Origin: Plecoglossus altivelis
Taxonomy: Eukaryota; Chordata; Actinopteri; Osmeriformes; Plecoglossidae
DNA: 64,000 nucleotides
Reading direction: 5' to 3'
NCBI GenBank assembly: GCA_036571765.1
Contig: BROE01000012.1
Span: 12,082,721 to 12,146,720 of the forward strand
The position numbers and the translations under genes are program-made. The notes beneath the pieces are model-generated. The model was not told the origin of the DNA. It ran no database searches and saw only the letters and a program-made list of their open reading frames with translations. This document shows positions 60,220-64,000 of the stretch, in pieces (positions within the stretch are counted from its first letter, which is position 1; each line of letters starts with the position of its first letter).

Positions 60220-60393
60220 CTAGGAGGTGGGCGGGTCCATGATGTTGAGTTTGTGGAGCACGGTGGTGTTGACTCTCTGGAACAGCCACTTCTGGGTCTG
60301 GGAGGTTGGGTCACAGGGCCTGAGGAAGATCCTCCTGTCTGCTGGAGAGCTGTCCATACAGCCACTGCTCACTCTATGGAACAGGGACAGGTC
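60220..60393 (-). CDS. galntl6: galntl6 terminal exon
   Basis: 57 codons plus TAG (60222-60220). DLSLFHRVSSGCMDSSPADR onward to VNTTVLHKLNIMDPPTS. Third lectin repeat with the QKW motif. Confidence 0.92.
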   Translation of the reverse strand, partial: DLSLFHRVSSGCMDSSPADRRIFLRPCDPTSQTQKWLFQRVNTTVLHKLNIMDPPTS

Positions 60394-63300
60394 CTACACA
60401 CAGGAACAGAACAGGAGTGTGTGTGTGCACCTGTGGGAGTGTGTGTATGAGTGTTTGCGTGTGCGCCTGTATGAGAGTGTGTACGATGTCTGCGAGCATA
60501 CCTGTGTGAGTGTGTGTATGATGGTGTGAGCAATTGTGTAGCTGTGTGTGTGTGTATGAGTGTTTTTGTGTACCCCTGTGTGAAAGTGTGTTTGATGGTG
60601 TGAGCTGTGGTGTACCTGTGTGAGTACCTATGTGAGTGTGTGTGTACCTGTCTGTAGCTCCAGTGCTGGTTGCCCTTCATGCCGTGGCAGTCATACAGAG
60701 TGACAGGGCTGCTCTGAGACACAGCATCCAGACACAGCTTCCTGCTGTGGAGGGGGTCTCCTGGACGGATGTCCTCCCTCCAGCCAAACGTGAAAATCTG
60801 AGACACATGCACAGTTGCAGACACACAAGGTGAGCAAAGGGTTATTGCCAGGTAGTGTTCCCTTGTGTCCAGGTGTGTCCAGGTATGTTCAGGTGTGTTC
60901 AGGTGTGTTCAGGTGTGTCCATGTCCAGGTGCGTCAAGTCCTACCTGCTCGTGGGCCCAGGTTCGCTCCTCCCCCTCCTTCAGACAGATGTCCAGTCTCA
61001 CCTCTGCTCCTGTGGAGCCATGCTTAGCGTCTACACACAGGCCGGACGCTGCACTGCGGATCTACACACAGAGCACACAGGGGGCAGGAATGAGAGGCTG
61101 TGTATGTAGAGAACATATACTGCCCCCCGTGTCTCTGATCTTCTCTCTGATCATTTTCACAGAATTGTCCATGTCAACTAGAGAAGATGACTGTGTGAGA
61201 GTGGCTGTGAGAGAGAGGGTGAGTGTATCTGAGAGTGTGTGAGCACGTGTCCATGCGCAAGTGAGTGTCTGAGAGAGTGTCTGTGAATAAGTGTGTTTGT
61301 TAGAGAGTGTGTGTGTGTGACCAAGTGTGTGTTAGAGAGTGTGTGTGTGTCAGAGATTGTGTGTGTCAGAGAGAATGTGTGTGTGACTAAGTGTGTGTTA
61401 GAGAGTGTGTGTGTGTCAGAGAGTGTGTGTGTGTGACTAAGTGTGTGTAAGAGAGTGTGTGTGAGAGAGTGTGTGGGACTAAGTGTGTGTGTAAGAGAGT
61501 GTGTGTGACTAAGTGTGTGTGTAAGAGAGTGTGTGTGACTAAGTGTGTGTGTGTGTACCTCTCCCCAGGCTGCAGCAGCTGGTTCTACAGGAGGGTAGTA
61601 CCGAGGCAGGTCCCATGCCACCGTGTTCATGTACCATCTAAAGCCCTTACAGCCCAGCTGCTTCCTCCTGGCCTTCTGATTGGTCAAATCCCCAGTGGAG
61701 AGGTGGCGGTACTCAGGTCGCCGCTGGTAAATGAACTCTGTGTACTCGTCCATCCATGTCTCTGCTACACGTTTCAAGTTCTGGAGAGAAGGAGAGTTAG
61801 GACAGAGGGGTGAAAGGAGAGAGAGTGAGGTGAGAGAGGGGTGAAAGGAGGGAGAGTGAGAAGAGAGGGGTGAAAGGAGAGAGAGTGAGAAGAGAGGGGT
61901 GAAAGGAGGGAGAGTGAGGAGAGAGGGGTGAAAGGAGAGAGAGTGATGAGAGAGATGAAAGGAGGGAGTGTTAGGAAAGAGGGGTAAAAGGAGAGAGGGG
62001 TGAAAGGAGAGAGAGAGGAGAGAGGGGTGAAAGGAGAGAGAGGAGAGAGAGAGATGAAAGGAGGGAGAGTGAGAAGATAAGGGTGAAAGGATGGAGAGTT
62101 ATGACAGAGGGGTGAAAGGAAAGAGAGTGAGGAGAGAGATGAAAGGAGGGAGTGTTAGGAAAGAGGGGTAAAAGGAGAGGGGTGAAAGGAGAGAGAGAGG
62201 AGAGAGGGGTGAAAGGAGGGAGAGTGAGGAGAGAGGGGTAAAGGTGGGAGAGTAAGAAGAGAGGGGTGAAAGGGGGGAGAGTGAGGCGAGAGGGAAAAGA
62301 TGGAGACAGTTAAATAAAACTTGGTGAGTCAGTAGATAGTTGGTTAGTTGGTGGTAGTGTTAGGTAAGTTAGCTCACTCTGGCCAGGCTGGTTCCTGTTG
62401 GGACCTTATATGGAACGTACTTCCTGTAGATGTGACCCACTCTGGAGCAGGGGACATCGTACATACTGCCTCCACACATCCAGACCTGGAGGCGCACACG
62501 TACAGGAGTTACTGTCAGATGTAGCATGTGTGTGTGTCTCTGCCTTCACGGCCCTCAGTCTCACCTCTACAGGGTGCCTATCTGAAAGGCTGAAGGGGAG
62601 GAGAGCAGCGGTGCGAAGAAAGAAAGAATGAATGAGAGAAAGGAGGGATGATGATGAAAACGAAAGGCTATTTTCAGAAGCACTGCACTCTCTCGTCTCT
62701 CCTCAAAGGCGGAGTGATAGAGGGAACAGCAGGGAAGAAAGGAGTAGAGGAAGATGTGAGGTCTTCTCATCTGGTGTGGGGGAGGACTCTTCTGCCTCTC
62801 CCCCTGTCCCTCCTATGTCCCCCTGTGTCTCTCATTTGTCCCTCCTCTCTCCCCCTGTCCCTCCTCTCTCCCCCCTGTCCTTCCTCTCTCCCCGTCTCTC
62901 CTCTCTTCCCCCTGTCTCTTCTCTCTCCCCCTGTCCCTCCTCTCTCTCCCCGTCTCTCCTCTCTTCCCCCTGTCTCTTCTCTCTCCCCCTGTCCCTCCTC
63001 TCTCCCCCCGTCCCTCCTCTCTCCCCCCTGCCCTTCCTCTCTTCCCCCTGTCCCTCCTCTCCCCCCTGTCCCTCCTCTCTCCCCCCTGTCCCTTCCTCTC
63101 TTCCCCCTTGTCCCTCCTCTCTCCCCCTGTCCCTCCTCTCTCCCCCTGTCCCTCCTCTCTCCCCCTGTCCCTCCTCTCTCCCCCATCCTTCCCAGTAGAA
63201 CACACTCTGCTGCCACTTCACCTCATAACTATTTTTGTTGTTACCATGGTTTCCTGTCAGGGAAGAAAGGGCTACATTCCAATTACAGGATAAACTGAAA

Positions 63301-63624
63301 AAGAGAACGAGAGGGAGAGCGACACAGAGGGAGACAGAGAAAGAGAGAGGGACTTTTATTTGATTTCCATGTTTGTTTCACAAATGATTTGCCAGTGTAA
63401 GCACTTTATTATGAGAGAAGAGCAAAGAAAGACTGGGAGAAAAGACACAGGCTTCCTCTGAATGTATGACGCGCATGAGTGTGTGTCTGTGTGTGATGCA
63501 CCTCACCTTGAAGGAAATCTCGTACTGCTCTCCCCCCCATATCTCCAGTCCTGTGTCGTACCCTCCCAACTCCCAGAACCACTGGCGATTCACTGCAAAC
63601 AGTCCCCCAGCCATCACTGGTGAC
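60220..63624 (-). CDS. galntl6: Polypeptide GalNAc-transferase, GALNTL6/GALNT10 subfamily, 3' part
   Basis: Six coding exons of a second GalNAc-transferase; the 5' part lies beyond the right edge. They encode SPVMAGGLFAVNRQWFWELG with IWGGEQYEISFK, then the end of the catalytic domain (VWMCGGSMYDVPCSRVGHIY, LKRVAETWMDEYTEFIYQRR) and a lectin domain (SGLCVDAKHG, LCLDAVSQSSPVTLYDCHGM, CMDSSPADRRIFLRPCDP), ending in DPPTS-stop. The sequence belongs to the GALNT10/GALNTL6 branch; GALNTL6 is preferred because it neighbours GALNT7 in human 4q34, while GALNT10 lies next to HAND1. Role: Golgi O-GalNAc transfer from UDP-GalNAc, though activity of GALNTL6 has been doubtful (family knowledge). Intron positions parallel those of galnt7. 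Introns here are short and filled with minisatellites. Confidence 0.88.
60648..60797 (-). CDS. galntl6: galntl6 exon (lectin repeat 2)
   Basis: 50 codons, IFTFGWREDIRPGDPLHSRK onward to GNQHWSYRQ. Confidence 0.93.
60945..61061 (-). CDS. galntl6: galntl6 exon (lectin repeat 1)
   Basis: 39 codons, IRSAASGLCVDAKHGSTGAE onward to EERTWAHEQ. Phase 0 at both ends. Confidence 0.92.
61190..61556. repeat. tgtgactaagtgtgtg minisatellite in galntl6 intron
   Basis: Units of gtgtgtgactaagtgtgtgt alternating with gagagagtgt, reaching the exon donor at 61558. Confidence 0.92.
61559..61780 (-). CDS. galntl6: galntl6 exon (end of catalytic domain)
   Basis: 74 codons from NLKRVAETWMDEYTEFIYQ to PPVEPAAAAWGE. 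Donor gtacac, followed by a long (TG)n/GA repeat. Confidence 0.93.
61795..62295. repeat. gagaggggtgaaagga minisatellite in galntl6 intron
   Basis: About 20 irregular units of gaggggtgaaaggagggaga type, some in a longer higher-order repeat. Confidence 0.92.
62378..62485 (-). CDS. galntl6: galntl6 exon (CSRVGH motif)
   Basis: 36 codons: VWMCGGSMYDVPCSRVGHIY and RKYVPYKVPTGTSLAR. Donor gtgagc. Confidence 0.92.
62790..63190. repeat. ctctccccctgtccctc minisatellite in galntl6 intron
   Basis: About 22 units of 17-19 bp, cctcctctctccccctgtc. Confidence 0.93.
63507..63624 (-). CDS. galntl6: galntl6 exon (IWGGEQ motif)
   Basis: 118 nt, entering with one base of a split codon and ending in phase 0. 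Encodes SPVMAGGLFAVNRQWFWELG and GYDTGLEIWGGEQYEISFK. Confidence 0.92.
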
Positions 63625-63802
63625 CTGGGGGATCAGGGGACAAAGCAGCTCAGTCACACACACACAGACATCACACCTGTCACACACACCAATTACAAAC
63701 ACAACTTTCACAAGCATGATACGCATCGCTACGTCCCTGAGTGTGTGGAGCCCTAGGCCATATAATCACAGTGTTTTCATATTGACGCTCGGCTTATAAT
63801 GT

Positions 63803-63837
<35 letters not shown>

Positions 63838-63838
63838 T
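63803..63838. repeat. (TG)n microsatellite
   Basis: About 17 TG units near the right edge. Confidence 0.9.
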
Positions 63839-64000
63839 GATACTCTGGTGCTATTACTCTGCCTCGCCTGCAAGGGGAGACACCACCTCAGAGATACACA
63901 CACACACCACTCACTCGATCACTCACTAACTCACTCACAAGACAGATAAAGACAGAGTTAGAGAGATGCTACTTGATAGGTTTACTAAAGTGTTCTAGCT

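Noticed and set aside
62632..63298. Overlapping proline/serine/leucine-rich and Arg/Gly/Glu-rich frames
   Set aside because: Both strands of an intronic pyrimidine minisatellite in galntl6.

Overview
The window is vertebrate nuclear DNA, almost certainly from a ray-finned (teleost) fish. Support: genes split by GT-AG introns, very dense (CA)n/(GA)n/(CT)n microsatellites and private minisatellites, and four recognisable vertebrate genes in a known order. A salmonid or pike-like fish would fit, but species cannot be fixed from this sequence. There is no prokaryotic content.

Layout. 1-21,000: gene-poor DNA dominated by simple repeats, an 18-bp minisatellite (about 7,240-7,805) and a 20-bp minisatellite (about 12,110-12,360). 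21,000-24,300: AT-richer, low-repeat DNA upstream of hand2. 24,898-26,692: hand2, two coding exons, plus strand. 27,260-37,900: mostly unique, AT-rich, non-coding DNA with CpG-rich islands, a good place to look for hand2 enhancers. 38,007-38,288: fragment of a non-LTR retrotransposon with a 2A-like motif. 38,500-41,300: microsatellites and a 34-bp minisatellite. 41,980-42,454: scrg1. 45,180-47,940: hmgb2, with a CCAAT-rich promoter, a non-coding first exon and four coding exons. 49,735-57,654: a complete galnt7 on the minus strand. 60,220-63,624: the last six coding exons of a second polypeptide GalNAc-transferase on the minus strand, best read as galntl6; it runs off the right edge.

The order and relative strands (hand2 > scrg1 > hmgb2 > < galnt7 < galntl6) mirror human 4q34 (GALNTL6, GALNT7, HMGB2, SCRG1, HAND2), so this is a conserved synteny block. 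SAP30, which lies between HMGB2 and SCRG1 in human, is not visible here. The genes do not form one pathway: hand2 is a heart, limb and neural-crest bHLH factor, scrg1 a small secreted peptide, hmgb2 a chromatin protein, and the two galnt genes encode Golgi enzymes of mucin-type O-glycosylation.

The strongest unusual signal is in galnt7. The exon following the DxH exon is present twice in tandem (52,743-52,925 and 53,099-53,281). Both copies are 183 nt, in the same splice phase, with intact reading frames and splice sites, and about two thirds identical in protein. The 173-bp intron between them carries two TGCATG (RBFOX-type) motifs and a (TG)n tract on the transcribed strand. This looks like a mutually exclusive exon pair that would swap part of the catalytic domain. 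Other notable points are a minisatellite that has copied the galnt7 exon-5 splice donor several times, two sequences that match the CTCF core consensus, and a pair of diverged inverted copies near 58.76 and 59.09 kb.
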